A stretch of DNA of 36,099 bases from Halarsenatibacter silvermanii. GTDB lineage: Bacteria; Bacillota; Halanaerobiia; Halanaerobiales; Halarsenatibacteraceae. Positions within the stretch are counted from its first letter, which is position 1. Each line of letters begins with the position of its first letter. Under the pieces are notes generated by a model. It was not told where the DNA came from. It saw nothing but the letters and a program-made list of their open reading frames with translations, and did not search any database. Shown here piece by piece: positions 19,154-26,856 of this stretch. The stretch is taken from the NCBI RefSeq assembly GCF_900103135.1, contig NZ_FNGO01000025.1, positions 1-36,099 on the forward strand, given 5' to 3'. The position numbers were made by a program, and so were the translations under genes.

Positions 19154-19953
19154 CCAATCCCTCCTCCACTCATTTCTTTGCCGGGGCTGGTCAGAGTGCA
19201 GGGTAAATTCACGGCGCATTTGCCGCATGATTTTAACTCATCAGAATTAAAATAATCAGCATTGTTTTTGAGAACCTGATAACAGGCCTCTTTGTTTAAT
19301 CCCTCGGCGGTGAGAGCCGAAAACTCGCAGTTTTCCACACATTCCCGACATTCTTTACCGGCTCTATCCAGACAAAATTCGGATTCCGGTCTGCTGTCAA
19401 CCTTCATTTTCAAATCCGTAACCAGACTGCCGATTCTGCCCGCACAGCCGGATTCAGTTATCAGCATATGATGTCTGCCAAAAGTCCCCAGTCCCGCTAT
19501 AAAAGCAGCGTGTTTATGAGACCAGCTGCTGACCAGTTCAGCTCGATAAAAATTTCCGGTAGCGGCTGCAAAGTTGGCCCGGCCACCCCTGGCTTCAATC
19601 TCCTGCTTGAGCTTTTCGTTTAGATGCCCGATAAGTGAATTTGTCTCACTGCAGGCCTGAGCCCAGGCCCGGGAAGGAAGATCTCCCCCGATATTAGAAG
19701 CAGGAATTTCAGCGGCAAAGGGAAGGAAATAACAGATAACAGTTTCCGCCCCGGCAAGTAAATCCCTGGGCAGCATGTGATCCTCAATCACCACTTCTTT
19801 CAGCCGGGGAAAATAATCATCCTGAGCCGAAGCAGCAGCCATAAGCGGCTGCCGCCACTGAGTTGACACCTCCGATCTCCGGGCGTAATTTTCCGTCTCT
19901 TCTTCGATCACAGTAAATAATTTTCCTTTTAAACTATTCTGCGAATTGCTCAT
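19150..19953 (-). CDS. double [4Fe-4S] protein related to epoxyqueuosine reductase
   Basis: The 267-residue protein belongs to the QueG-related double-cluster family. Eight cysteines sit in the usual C-terminal layout: C194, C202, C205 and C209 ('CLDRAGKECRECVENCEF'), then C224, C243, C246 and C252 ('CGKCAVNLPC'). The N-terminal part has 'FIAGLGTFGRHHMLIT', typical of the cobalamin-binding half of QueG-type proteins. The fourth cysteine is followed by E rather than the usual P, and the protein is shorter than true QueG (about 310-380), so queuosine synthesis should not be assumed; many such paralogues in anaerobes have unknown redox roles. The ATG follows AAGGAG. Its stop overlaps the glycosyltransferase start by 4 bp, so the two are translationally coupled. 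Confidence 0.8.
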   Translation of the reverse strand: MSNSQNSLKGKLFTVIEEETENYARRSEVSTQWRQPLMAAASAQDDYFPRLKEVVIEDHMLPRDLLAGAETVICYFLPFAAEIPASNIGGDLPSRAWAQACSETNSLIGHLNEKLKQEIEARGGRANFAAATGNFYRAELVSSWSHKHAAFIAGLGTFGRHHMLITESGCAGRIGSLVTDLKMKVDSRPESEFCLDRAGKECRECVENCEFSALTAEGLNKEACYQVLKNNADYFNSDELKSCGKCAVNLPCTLTSPGKEMSGGGIG

Positions 19954-20017
19954 AATAAAGCTCCTTTCATTCAGGCTGCAGCTGCCTTAATCCTTATAAA
20001 TACACTGATAGGCTTAT

Positions 20018-20222
20018 GGAATAGACAATTTTTCCTGATGACCCTGTTGTTTTTCACGGATTTAATAGAAACAATCGGCCATAAATAGGACCGAGCTGCA
20101 GGGAAGCAGTGAGCCGAGCTTGCCGCAGGACGCGGTCATAGCGAGGGCAGTCCTATTTATGGCCTGAAATAAATGCTGGTTCTGGAAAAACAACCCGGGA
20201 TGAAGGAAAAATTGTCTATTCC
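20018..20222. mobile_element. 205-bp nested palindromic element (MITE-like)
   Basis: Three pairs of inverted arms nest in order. The outer pair is 19 bp and exact (20018-20036, GGAATAGACAATTTTTCCT, with 20204-20222). The middle is 10 bp and exact (GTTGTTTTTC 20046-20055 with 20185-20194). The inner is 15 bp and exact (GGCCATAAATAGGAC 20077-20091 with 20150-20164). The loop is GC-rich with several GAGC/GAGG-like repeats. No protein is encoded and no target duplication is obvious. The size, terminal inverted repeats and lack of coding suit a MITE or a large structured repeat. It fills most of the 19954-20215 gap and runs into the end of iorB. Confidence 0.75.
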
Positions 20223-20830
20223 TTTTCTACCAATTCATCAAAAAGCTCCATATTCGCCTCCAGCATGGACCCGGACATAAGATCCCTCAAAGCCTGACGG
20301 TAATGATCCGGCTGGAGTCCGGAGATTTTCTCCTTTCGGGCCATATTCCCCATAAGCACAACATTCTGCCTACGAGAATCCTCCAGGTCATCTTTGTAGA
20401 CCCGGGTCAGTTCAGCCTCATACCTCTCCGCATATTCCTCTAATTTTTCTCCGGTGGTATCTTCCTCTTCTCCCAGGCGGGTGGAAAGGGTCTGCCAGGA
20501 AACATCGTAATAGATCAGCTCTCCCCCGGGCTTTAAATGAGTGGCCAGACCACGAAGGGCTTCATTTCTTTCCATGGCTATAACCTTATCCGCCTGACCT
20601 TTCTGAATAAGCGGTGAATGTATGCCCTGACCCAAACGCAGATTGGAAACCACCATACCTCCGCGCTGGGCCAGTCCGTGGGTATCCACGCCCCTGACTT
20701 CATAGCCGGCATAATCTGCAGTCCGAATCATGGTTTCGCTGAGTAAATTGATTCCCTGACCGCCAACTCCTATCAGAAAAAGATCCAATTTTTCGGCCAG
20801 CTCGTTCTGATGATCCAGCCTCTTATTCAT
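20216..20830 (-). CDS. iorB: indolepyruvate:ferredoxin oxidoreductase, beta subunit
   Basis: IorB carries the 2-oxoacid oxidoreductase gamma-type domain and with IorA converts aryl pyruvates plus CoA to aryl-acetyl-CoA, reducing ferredoxin. The 204-residue product has the family's 'LIGVGGQGINLLSETMIRTA' opening, 'EVRGVDTHGLAQRGGMVVSN' and 'NVVLMGNMARKEKI'. The start is ATG 20830 with a perfect AGGAGGTGA upstream; a longer frame reaching 21118 is read-through over iorA. It overlaps the end of iorA by 8 bp, as in most ior operons. The last codons are EKE followed by TAG. That TAG lies within the 19-bp terminal repeat of the palindromic element, so the native 3' end may have been altered. Confidence 0.93.
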   Translation of the reverse strand: MNKRLDHQNELAEKLDLFLIGVGGQGINLLSETMIRTADYAGYEVRGVDTHGLAQRGGMVVSNLRLGQGIHSPLIQKGQADKVIAMERNEALRGLATHLKPGGELIYYDVSWQTLSTRLGEEEDTTGEKLEEYAERYEAELTRVYKDDLEDSRRQNVVLMGNMARKEKISGLQPDHYRQALRDLMSGSMLEANMELFDELVEKE

Positions 20831-22730
20831 CACCGTCACCTCCTGTTTCCTCCCGCACAAACTCAATGGCGCGGGTGGGGCAGGTCTGCAGACAGGAACC
20901 GTCTCCAATGCACAGATCTTCGTGGGCCCAGATGGTGCCATCTTCCTCTTTTTGAAAGGTGGGACAGGCAAAATCCTGGACACATTCATAAATCTGCGCA
21001 CATTTTTCCTGGTCGATTCTGACATTTCGATCCCTGTAATCCCCTTTGCGGCGTTGTTCCCTGGTAAACTTGAGCATACAGGGATGGCTGGCAATAACCA
21101 CATTAAATCCTTCTTCATCCACCTTCTCTTCGATCAATTCCTGCAGTCCCTGTTGATTGTAGGTGTCAATTTTACTGATATCATCAACCCCCATTCCTGC
21201 CAGCAGTTCTTTGATGGGAATGGCCTCAGTCGGCTCGTTGAAGTTGCCGCCGCTGGATGGATTATTTTGGTGACCGGTCATGGCTGTAGTATTGTTTTCC
21301 ATGACCACCAGAGTCAGATCATGATCGTTGAAGACAGCATTGACTATCCCAGGCATACCGGCATGATAGAGGGTGGAATCGCCGATAAAGGCCACAACTC
21401 TGCGTTCATCATTATAAAGAGACATACCGGAACCGGTCCCCGGGGAATGTCCCATGCAGAGCAGCACCTCGCCCATATTATAGGGCGGCAGAAAACCCAG
21501 GGTATGACAGCCGATATCGGCCACAGTTATATCTTTTTCCCGCAGAGCTTTTTTGATGGGATGGAAAGCGGAACGATGGCCGCAGCCCGGGCACATCTGA
21601 GGCGGCCTGGGTTCTAAAGGTGATTCCCGTTCTTTTTGAACTTCCACCAGCCGATCGGGAATCAAATCCGGCCAGGTTCTGTGCAGCACTTTGGCCACCT
21701 TATCCGGAGTGTATTCACCCATCCAGTCTTCGATTCCCTGTTTGCCTATTATTTCTGTAGAGATCCCTTCATCAAAGGCTAAGGATTTGATCTCCTCTTC
21801 CAGGACGGCATCGAGTTCTTCCAAAATTTTGACTTCTTTATGCTCCTGTAAAAACTCGATAATATCCTTATGATTTAAAGGTTGAACTGCTCCCAGCTTG
21901 AGAATGTCGGGCCGTTTACCCTCAACCTGTTCTAAAATATCCAGCAGTGACTGATGTGGAACCCCACCTGTGATGATACCACGCCTGTCATTGTTGTTGT
22001 CTTCAACTTTATTTAAATTCCTTTCTCTCACCATATTTCTGATTTTTTCACGTTTCTGAAGGGCCCGACGCTTCATGGGAAATACTTTATCGGTTATGGG
22101 AACATAGGGGCCATTTTCCGGGGCAAACTGCGGTCTATCATCAAATTCCACCGGATTCCAGCTGCCAAAAGCAACTTTTTCCTTGGCATGACAGACATGG
22201 GTGGTTAGTCTCAGAATTATGGGCATCTTCTCCTGCCGGGAAATCTCGGCTGCTTCCTGGTACATTTCGTAAACTTCCTGAGGCGTGGAAGGTTCCAGCA
22301 CCGGGGTATAGGAAAGTTTGGAGTAATGTAAATTATCCTGTTCATTCTGAGAAGAATTAGCGCCAGGGTCATCCCCCAGCACAATTACCATACCGCCGAT
22401 GAGCTCCATCAGGCCCAGCTGGACAAAAGAATCCGCCGCCACGTTGAGACCGACACTTTTGAAAAAAACAGTCGAGAGGCTGCCGTTGACGGAGGCTCCA
22501 AAAGCGACTTCGGCAGCCACTTTTTCATTGGTGGAAAATTCAAAATAAAAAGGGCGGTCTTCCCGGGGCATAGAGCGGATGTCTTCGGCAATTTCCGGGG
22601 TGGGAGAGCCGGGGTAAGAAGTGACAACTCTGGTTCCCGCCTCTACCATGGCCCGGACCAAAGCGGTATTTCCAATTACTATCTCTTCATTTTCCTCGCG
22701 CGCCAGCAGAACATCTTTCATCTTTTTCAT
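20823..22730 (-). CDS. iorA: indolepyruvate:ferredoxin oxidoreductase, alpha subunit
   Basis: The 635-residue IorA carries the pyrimidine-binding half ('VRAMVEAGTRVVTSYPGSPT'), the TPP half ('MCPGCGHRS', G450-D451-S452 and 'VVMENNTTAMTGHQNNP') and a C-terminal ferredoxin domain. Enzymes of this kind ferment aromatic amino acids through aryl-pyruvates. Both ferredoxin motifs are unusual. The first reads C577-x2-I580-x2-C583-x5-C589-P and the second C607-x2-D610-x2-C613-x3-C617-P, so each lacks the usual second cysteine. The Asp form is known from Pyrococcus ferredoxin, where Asp ligates the cluster; the Ile form cannot ligate. The start is ATG 22730 after GGTGGTGA. The gene overlaps iorB. Confidence 0.93.
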   Translation of the reverse strand: MKKMKDVLLAREENEEIVIGNTALVRAMVEAGTRVVTSYPGSPTPEIAEDIRSMPREDRPFYFEFSTNEKVAAEVAFGASVNGSLSTVFFKSVGLNVAADSFVQLGLMELIGGMVIVLGDDPGANSSQNEQDNLHYSKLSYTPVLEPSTPQEVYEMYQEAAEISRQEKMPIILRLTTHVCHAKEKVAFGSWNPVEFDDRPQFAPENGPYVPITDKVFPMKRRALQKREKIRNMVRERNLNKVEDNNNDRRGIITGGVPHQSLLDILEQVEGKRPDILKLGAVQPLNHKDIIEFLQEHKEVKILEELDAVLEEEIKSLAFDEGISTEIIGKQGIEDWMGEYTPDKVAKVLHRTWPDLIPDRLVEVQKERESPLEPRPPQMCPGCGHRSAFHPIKKALREKDITVADIGCHTLGFLPPYNMGEVLLCMGHSPGTGSGMSLYNDERRVVAFIGDSTLYHAGMPGIVNAVFNDHDLTLVVMENNTTAMTGHQNNPSSGGNFNEPTEAIPIKELLAGMGVDDISKIDTYNQQGLQELIEEKVDEEGFNVVIASHPCMLKFTREQRRKGDYRDRNVRIDQEKCAQIYECVQDFACPTFQKEEDGTIWAHEDLCIGDGSCLQTCPTRAIEFVREETGGDGDE

Positions 22731-22906
22731 GACATCACCACCTGAATATTTTCTAACACATAATAATTCTTCTTAATAAGTAGTTCTGGATAGATTATCT
22801 TTTTCCTGTATAAGAAAATATTTGCAGGCTGGTGAAAAATGTCAGATGAGCAGCGGAAGCAAGTTTTTTAGCTGCCTTAAGATTTTCTTCATATGGTGGC
22901 TTTTCT

Positions 22907-23000
22907 TTAAGCAAAATCACGCTGGATCAAAAGTGAGGTTAAATCATCCTGCAGGGACTTATCTCCTTTGAATTCAAAATCTTTGAATTGATTTGTTGGA
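22907..23000 (-). pseudogene. possible C-terminal scrap of a SpoIIE/PP2C-type phosphatase
   Basis: A minus-strand frame ends at TAA 22907 and reads 'NQFKDFEFKGDKSLQDDLTS' then 'LLIQRDFA'. The DDLTxLLI stretch with a short basic tail resembles the metal-binding C-terminus of SpoIIE/RsbU phosphatases (D-D-x-T-hydrophobic). The upstream part is missing and the strong promoter of the next gene sits just beyond. A second frame at about 22795-22920 ('EENLKAAKKLASAAHLTFF') may also be debris. Nothing else is visible in the gap 22731-23102 apart from that promoter. Confidence 0.25.
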
Positions 23001-23019
23001 GCATTATGTAAAATGCTTT

Positions 23020-23049
23020 TTGGCAAAATTTTTGTTAAGAGGATATAAT
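23020..23049 (+). promoter_or_regulatory. sigma-A type promoter for the MBL hydrolase
   Basis: TTGGCA (23020-23025) and a consensus TATAAT (23044-23049) are 18 bp apart, 53 bp before the ATG at 23103. Confidence 0.7.
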
Positions 23050-23102
23050 GTTATCGAATCATGAGCAATTAATACTTTTAAATTAAAAAAGAGGTAATAA
23101 AT

Positions 23103-24104
23103 ATGAATTTTCGTATCCATCCTTTCTGGTGGCCGCTTTTAGTTGTGTTATCTCCATTGATAATTCCCTATCTGTTATTAAAATATAGATATTTTCAGAA
23201 AAATAAAAAGAAAGCAATGGAGACCAATCGAGCTAAAATTTCACGGGCAGAACCTTTACAGCTGCAAACAGCAGAGCAGGTTGAAATTACTGTGATTACT
23301 GAAGGAAAGTCCAAACCGGGCTACAAAAGTGAACCGGGAATTTCCTATCTATTGGAGACGGAAAATAATAAAATAATCTATGATTTGAGTATGAGGTCGG
23401 GGAGTGAAATCTTCGATCATAATTTTGCGAAATTAAGTCTAAATTCCAGCCGCCCGGATGCCGTTGTTATTTCTCATCTCCATCCTGATCATATGGGAGG
23501 AATCAGGGCAGCCAGAAAGAATGAGGTCAAAATTCCTGAATCTCATTTTTTTCTTACATCTGATGATGAGAGCCTGCCTGTATATCTGCCCGCAGATGCT
23601 GAAGTAAGCCCGGGTAAAGCTATAACTGTAAATTCACCTCAATTAATAACAGAAAGCCTGGCCACCACCGGCCCTCTTACGGGTAATTTGTTTTTTTCTG
23701 GGCCGACCAGGGAACAGGCCCTTATAATCAAGTTAAAAAATAAGGGGAAGATTATCATAACAGGGTGCGGCCATCAGGGACTGAAACCGTTGATTAAATT
23801 ATCAGAAAAAATTGTCCCCGGAGATATCTATGCACTGGCTGGAGGCCTGCATCTGCCGGTAAAAAGCAGCAGAATGAAGAAAGCGGGAATTGATCTGCAG
23901 AGGATAATTGGAACGGGGAAGTCTCCCTGGCAGAAACCAGGGAGAGATGAATTAAATAATACCATTAAATTAATTAATGAAGTCAATCCAGAGCGAGTAT
24001 TGCTTTCACCCCATGACAGCAGCGATTTTGCTCTTAGAGCTTTACAAAAACAGCTTTCAGCAAAAACAGACATCCTGAAAAGTGGTGATTCTTTTACAAT
24101 CTAA
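23103..24104 (+). CDS. membrane-anchored MBL-fold metallohydrolase (COG1237-like)
   Basis: The 333-residue protein has a hydrophobic segment at about 4-26 ('FWWPLLVVLSPLIIPYLLL') followed by lysines, then an MBL domain. The zinc signature HxHxDH is H125, H127, D129 and H130 in 'VVISHLHPDHMGGI'. Later 'IITGCGHQGL' and 'ALAGGLHLP' match the pattern of COG1237, the family that includes the ribofuranosylaminobenzene 5'-phosphate synthase-like proteins. The membrane anchor is unusual for that family, and the side on which the catalytic domain lies is unclear. AGAGGT precedes the ATG, and a strong promoter precedes that. It converges on the NifX-like gene with a two-base gap. The substrate is unknown. 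Confidence 0.82.
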   Translation: MNFRIHPFWWPLLVVLSPLIIPYLLLKYRYFQKNKKKAMETNRAKISRAEPLQLQTAEQVEITVITEGKSKPGYKSEPGISYLLETENNKIIYDLSMRSGSEIFDHNFAKLSLNSSRPDAVVISHLHPDHMGGIRAARKNEVKIPESHFFLTSDDESLPVYLPADAEVSPGKAITVNSPQLITESLATTGPLTGNLFFSGPTREQALIIKLKNKGKIIITGCGHQGLKPLIKLSEKIVPGDIYALAGGLHLPVKSSRMKKAGIDLQRIIGTGKSPWQKPGRDELNNTIKLINEVNPERVLLSPHDSSDFALRALQKQLSAKTDILKSGDSFTI

Positions 24105-24106
24105 AA

Positions 24107-24478
24107 TTAATGACCGCATCCATGGCCGCCGCGTTCATGATGCTGGTCATGATCACAAATATTTCCCGCTTCATCCAGATTATCATTCAAAAATGCCTGT
24201 ACGCAGGATTCGATTTCACCTTCTGCGCCTGTAACAACTTCAATATCGTTGTCGTGAAATATATTAATCGCTCTTCTCCCCATACCACCTGCAATTATAC
24301 AGTCCACACCTTTGTCGTCAAGAAAGCGGGGCAAAAAACCTGGTTTATGGCCTGGATTATCAATTACCTGGGTTTTATTTATCTCCCCATTTTCTGTCTG
24401 CATAAGAGTGTATTCCGGACAGCGTCCAAAATGTGCTGCTACCTTTCCCTCTTCAGTCGGAACTGCGATTTTTTTCAT
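24107..24478 (-). CDS. NifX/NifB-like (MTH1175 family) protein, His-rich tail
   Basis: The 123-residue protein has the dinitrogenase Fe-Mo cofactor family fold: 'MKKIAVPTEEGKVAAHFGRC', 'DKGVDCIIAGGMGRRAINIF', and a C-terminal tail 'CDHDQHHERGGHGCGH' likely to bind metal. Relatives carry Fe-S or Mo/Cu clusters, as in the orange protein of Desulfovibrio. No nif structural genes are present, so a role in nitrogen fixation should not be inferred. The start is ATG 24478, six bases after AGAGGTG; GTG 24487 is part of that site. It is the last gene of the operon starting at 27225, 121 bp after the MinD gene. Confidence 0.85.
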   Translation of the reverse strand: MKKIAVPTEEGKVAAHFGRCPEYTLMQTENGEINKTQVIDNPGHKPGFLPRFLDDKGVDCIIAGGMGRRAINIFHDNDIEVVTGAEGEIESCVQAFLNDNLDEAGNICDHDQHHERGGHGCGH

Positions 24479-24599
24479 TATAATCACCTCTTATTATGAT
24501 TTGTGAGCTTTAAGGCAATATGATACTGAAATTTTTCAAACCCGCGGTCAGCTCCCCGGCCAAAAATTGTGTTCTCGTCGGCTCAAGAAGTAAATAACC

Positions 24600-25493
24600 T
24601 TATTTTAAAGACTCCACTGAGGAAGAATCCTGCCGAAAAATTTCATCTATTAGTTTCCAGATCTCAAATAAGCTCTCTGCTGCACTGCTATCCCTGGCAT
24701 AATCAACGACCAATTCGCCTTCCTGCATGGCTTCTACTACTGATTCATCAAAAGGAACTTTTCCCCACAGCGGAATATTATTTTCTTTACAATAATCAGC
24801 AATATAATGAGTTAATTCTATATTTATATCATATTTATTTATCACCATATAAGCGGGAATCGAAAAGTGCTCAACCACTTCAACTATTCTTTTCAGGTCA
24901 GATATTCCCGTCTCAGTAGGTTCAGCAACGATAAGAGCTCCATCCGCTCCTCCCAGAGAAGCGATAACCGGACAGCCCACCCCGGGTGAGCCATCGATGA
25001 TAAGCAGCTCATATTCATCTCTTTCTGCCCAGCTTTCTGCCTCATTTTTTACCCTGCTCACCAGTTTTCCGGAATTTTCAGCTCCTATTTTCAATCTGGC
25101 ATGGACCATCGGTCCCGAGCGAGAATTAGAATAATAAATTTCACCCGTTTTCCTTTGCTGAAGTTTAATTGCATTTTCAGGACATATGGCCACACATAAA
25201 CCGCAGCCCTCACATTTGTATTCCTTAATTTCATTTTCAGCATCGATAGCATTGAAGCTGCATATTTCCCGGCAATTTCCACAATCAGAACACAATTTAT
25301 TATTTTTCACGGCCAGTTTGGCCCCATGATAGGACTCACTTTCGATTATCTCGGGTGCCATTAATAAATGAAGATTGGGAGCATCAACATCACAGTCTGC
25401 CAGAACTGCATTATCTGCTAAAAAGGCCAGATTGGCGGCGAAGGTAGTTTTACCTGTTCCTCCCTTACCACTTATAACAGTTAATTTTTTCAT
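24600..25493 (-). CDS. MinD-family ATPase with inserted ferredoxin domain (1)
   Basis: The 297-residue protein has a deviant Walker A SGKGGTGKTT (8-17), 'DCDVDAPN' and 'LIIDGSPGVGCPVIAS' as switch and Walker B regions, and an inserted double ferredoxin: C68/C71/C74/C78 and C94/C97/C100/C104. This is the COG1149 class. Relatives are linked to Fe-S or metallocofactor assembly and, in the Desulfovibrio orp operon, to the orange-protein complex. The first cluster's last Cys is followed by Ser rather than Pro. Its ATG overlaps the stop of the related gene upstream by 4 bp. The two paralogues probably act as a heterodimer, which is inference. Confidence 0.9.
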   Translation of the reverse strand: MKKLTVISGKGGTGKTTFAANLAFLADNAVLADCDVDAPNLHLLMAPEIIESESYHGAKLAVKNNKLCSDCGNCREICSFNAIDAENEIKEYKCEGCGLCVAICPENAIKLQQRKTGEIYYSNSRSGPMVHARLKIGAENSGKLVSRVKNEAESWAERDEYELLIIDGSPGVGCPVIASLGGADGALIVAEPTETGISDLKRIVEVVEHFSIPAYMVINKYDINIELTHYIADYCKENNIPLWGKVPFDESVVEAMQEGELVVDYARDSSAAESLFEIWKLIDEIFRQDSSSVESLK

Positions 25494-26341
25494 GCTGTCA
25501 TCTCCTCAATATCAAACACAACCTGCCGGAATTTTTCCTGCCAGTCTTTCATTCTTTCTACAAAAGGTATTCCACGAGAATAAAGCTCGGCAATTTCCCG
25601 GGAAAAAGGGATCTTCAGCAGTATATCTATATCTTTTTCAGAGCAGAAATCTTCTATTTTTTTATCTGCCTCAGGCTGAGAGCGATTTATAATCACGGCA
25701 TACTGTTTCCCCAGCTTTTCAACCAGGTCGACAGCTATTTCGAGGTCGTGAAGCCCAAAAGGCGTGGGCTCCGTGACCAGAACAACAAAGTCACTATCGC
25801 TGGCGCTTTCTATAGTCGGACATGTAGCTCCTGGAGGAGCATCAATAATCACCGTCTTATCTTTATTTATTTTTTTCTTCAATTCCTGGATTAGAGGCAC
25901 CGCGGAAGCTTCTCCGATAGTCAATTCTCCCTGCCAGAAATCAATAATGGCCGGATTGTCTTTACTTTTACTCCCTGTTATTTTGCCTACTTCCCTCTTT
26001 TTATCTTTGATAGCATTTTCCGGACATATTATTCTGCAGCCACCACAGCTGCCGCATACTTCCGGATACACAATTATCTTTTCTCCCAGCATCATAAGAG
26101 CGTTATATTCACAGAAATCTATGCAATCCCTGCAGTTATTGCATTTATCCTGTTTTATCTCCGGTATATTACGATATATCGTCTCCGGCTTTCGAGAAAT
26201 ATCCGGTTTTAAAAAAAGGCCTGCATCGGGTTCTTCAACATCGGCATCCAAAAACTGAACATTTTCCAGGGCCAGAGCCAGGTTGGTAGCTGCAGTGGTC
26301 TTGCCCGTCCCCCCTTTACCGCTCATCACAGTAATTTTCAT
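25490..26341 (-). CDS. MinD-family ATPase with inserted ferredoxin domain (2)
   Basis: The 283-residue paralogue has Walker A 'SGKGGTGKTT' (7-16), 'DADVEEPDAGLF', 'VIIDAPPGATCP', and the ferredoxin insert C67/C70/C73/C77 plus C96/C99/C102/C106. Both clusters have four cysteines. Sequence differs enough from its neighbour for an old duplication. It starts 9 bp after the NifX-like gene and overlaps the next MinD gene by 4 bp, so production in fixed ratio is likely. Confidence 0.9.
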   Translation of the reverse strand: MKITVMSGKGGTGKTTAATNLALALENVQFLDADVEEPDAGLFLKPDISRKPETIYRNIPEIKQDKCNNCRDCIDFCEYNALMMLGEKIIVYPEVCGSCGGCRIICPENAIKDKKREVGKITGSKSKDNPAIIDFWQGELTIGEASAVPLIQELKKKINKDKTVIIDAPPGATCPTIESASDSDFVVLVTEPTPFGLHDLEIAVDLVEKLGKQYAVIINRSQPEADKKIEDFCSEKDIDILLKIPFSREIAELYSRGIPFVERMKDWQEKFRQVVFDIEEMTA

Positions 26342-26350
26342 GAAATCACC

Positions 26351-26719
26351 CTATCTCCGTCCCGGATGTCGACTATTTGTGGGTTCTTCCGGCTGTTCAA
26401 GCTTTCCATCTGCAAAATCAGAAAGAGCTTCTTTCACAGTGGAGTCTTCGGTGAGATAAATTTCAATCTCTGCTTTCTGCAGTCCATCAAAAGCTTTGGG
26501 ACCAACTCTACCGGTTATAAGAGCATCAACATCTCTATCAGCCAATGTCTGTACAGCCTGAACTCCCGCACCATGTCTGGTATCCCCTGCGGAATTTTTA
26601 ATGAATTCTCCTTTTTCCTCATCGTCATCATAAATCATAAAATATGAACTTCTGCCGAATCTGCGATCTACTTTTACATCAGATGAACTTTTGCTTTCAG
26701 CTGTGATCGCAATTTTCAT
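26351..26719 (-). CDS. NifX/NifB-like (MTH1175 family) protein
   Basis: The 122-residue protein has the same fold as the gene at 24107: 'MKIAITAESKSSSDVKVDRR', 'FGRSSYFMIYDDDEEK', 'GAGVQAVQTLADRDVDALIT' and 'GRVGPKAF'. It has no His-rich tail and no Cys; the C-terminus is basic ('NSRHPGRR'). It is the second gene of the operon. A GU-containing hairpin lies in the gap before it. Confidence 0.87.
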   Translation of the reverse strand: MKIAITAESKSSSDVKVDRRFGRSSYFMIYDDDEEKGEFIKNSAGDTRHGAGVQAVQTLADRDVDALITGRVGPKAFDGLQKAEIEIYLTEDSTVKEALSDFADGKLEQPEEPTNSRHPGRR

Positions 26720-26800
26720 TGTTATTCACCTCTGTTGTGATATTTCAAAACCCCTGCCCCCCCAGAGCTTCCAGGAAAATAGGTGAACCTTTTAAAACCA

Positions 26801-26830
26801 GTCTGCTCCGCCTTCACAGGCGAAGCAGAC
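26801..26830 (-). promoter_or_regulatory. intercistronic RNA hairpin
   Basis: On the minus strand GTCTGCTTCGCC pairs with GGCGGAGCAGAC over 12 bp around a 6-base loop, one pair being U-G. On the plus strand the same position is a C/A mismatch, so the structure favours minus-strand RNA. TGGTTTT follows, too short for strong termination. It lies in the 137-bp gap between the DUF5320 gene and the NifX-like gene, suggesting an attenuator, partial terminator or mRNA-stabilising element. Confidence 0.6.
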
Positions 26831-26856
26831 AAAACTTGATTCATTTGACCAAAAAT

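Noticed and set aside
18356-19255. 299-codon plus-strand frame covering the glycosyltransferase, longer than the gene itself
   Set aside because: The minus frame has GT-B motifs, a strong ribosome site and an ATGA overlap with its neighbour. The plus frame has none of these.
20831-21118. 96-codon N-terminal extension of iorB
   Set aside because: It lies inside iorA in another frame, while ATG 20830 has a perfect AGGAGGTGA site and matches the normal IorB start.
24110-24499. 129-codon plus-strand frame over the NifX-like gene
   Set aside because: It is antisense to a recognisable family member with a good ribosome site, and the product has no family features.
24107-26719. Nitrogen-fixation genes suggested by NifX/NifB-like proteins
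   Set aside because: No nifHDK, nifE/N or radical-SAM NifB is present. The MTH1175 family is widespread in non-fixing anaerobes.
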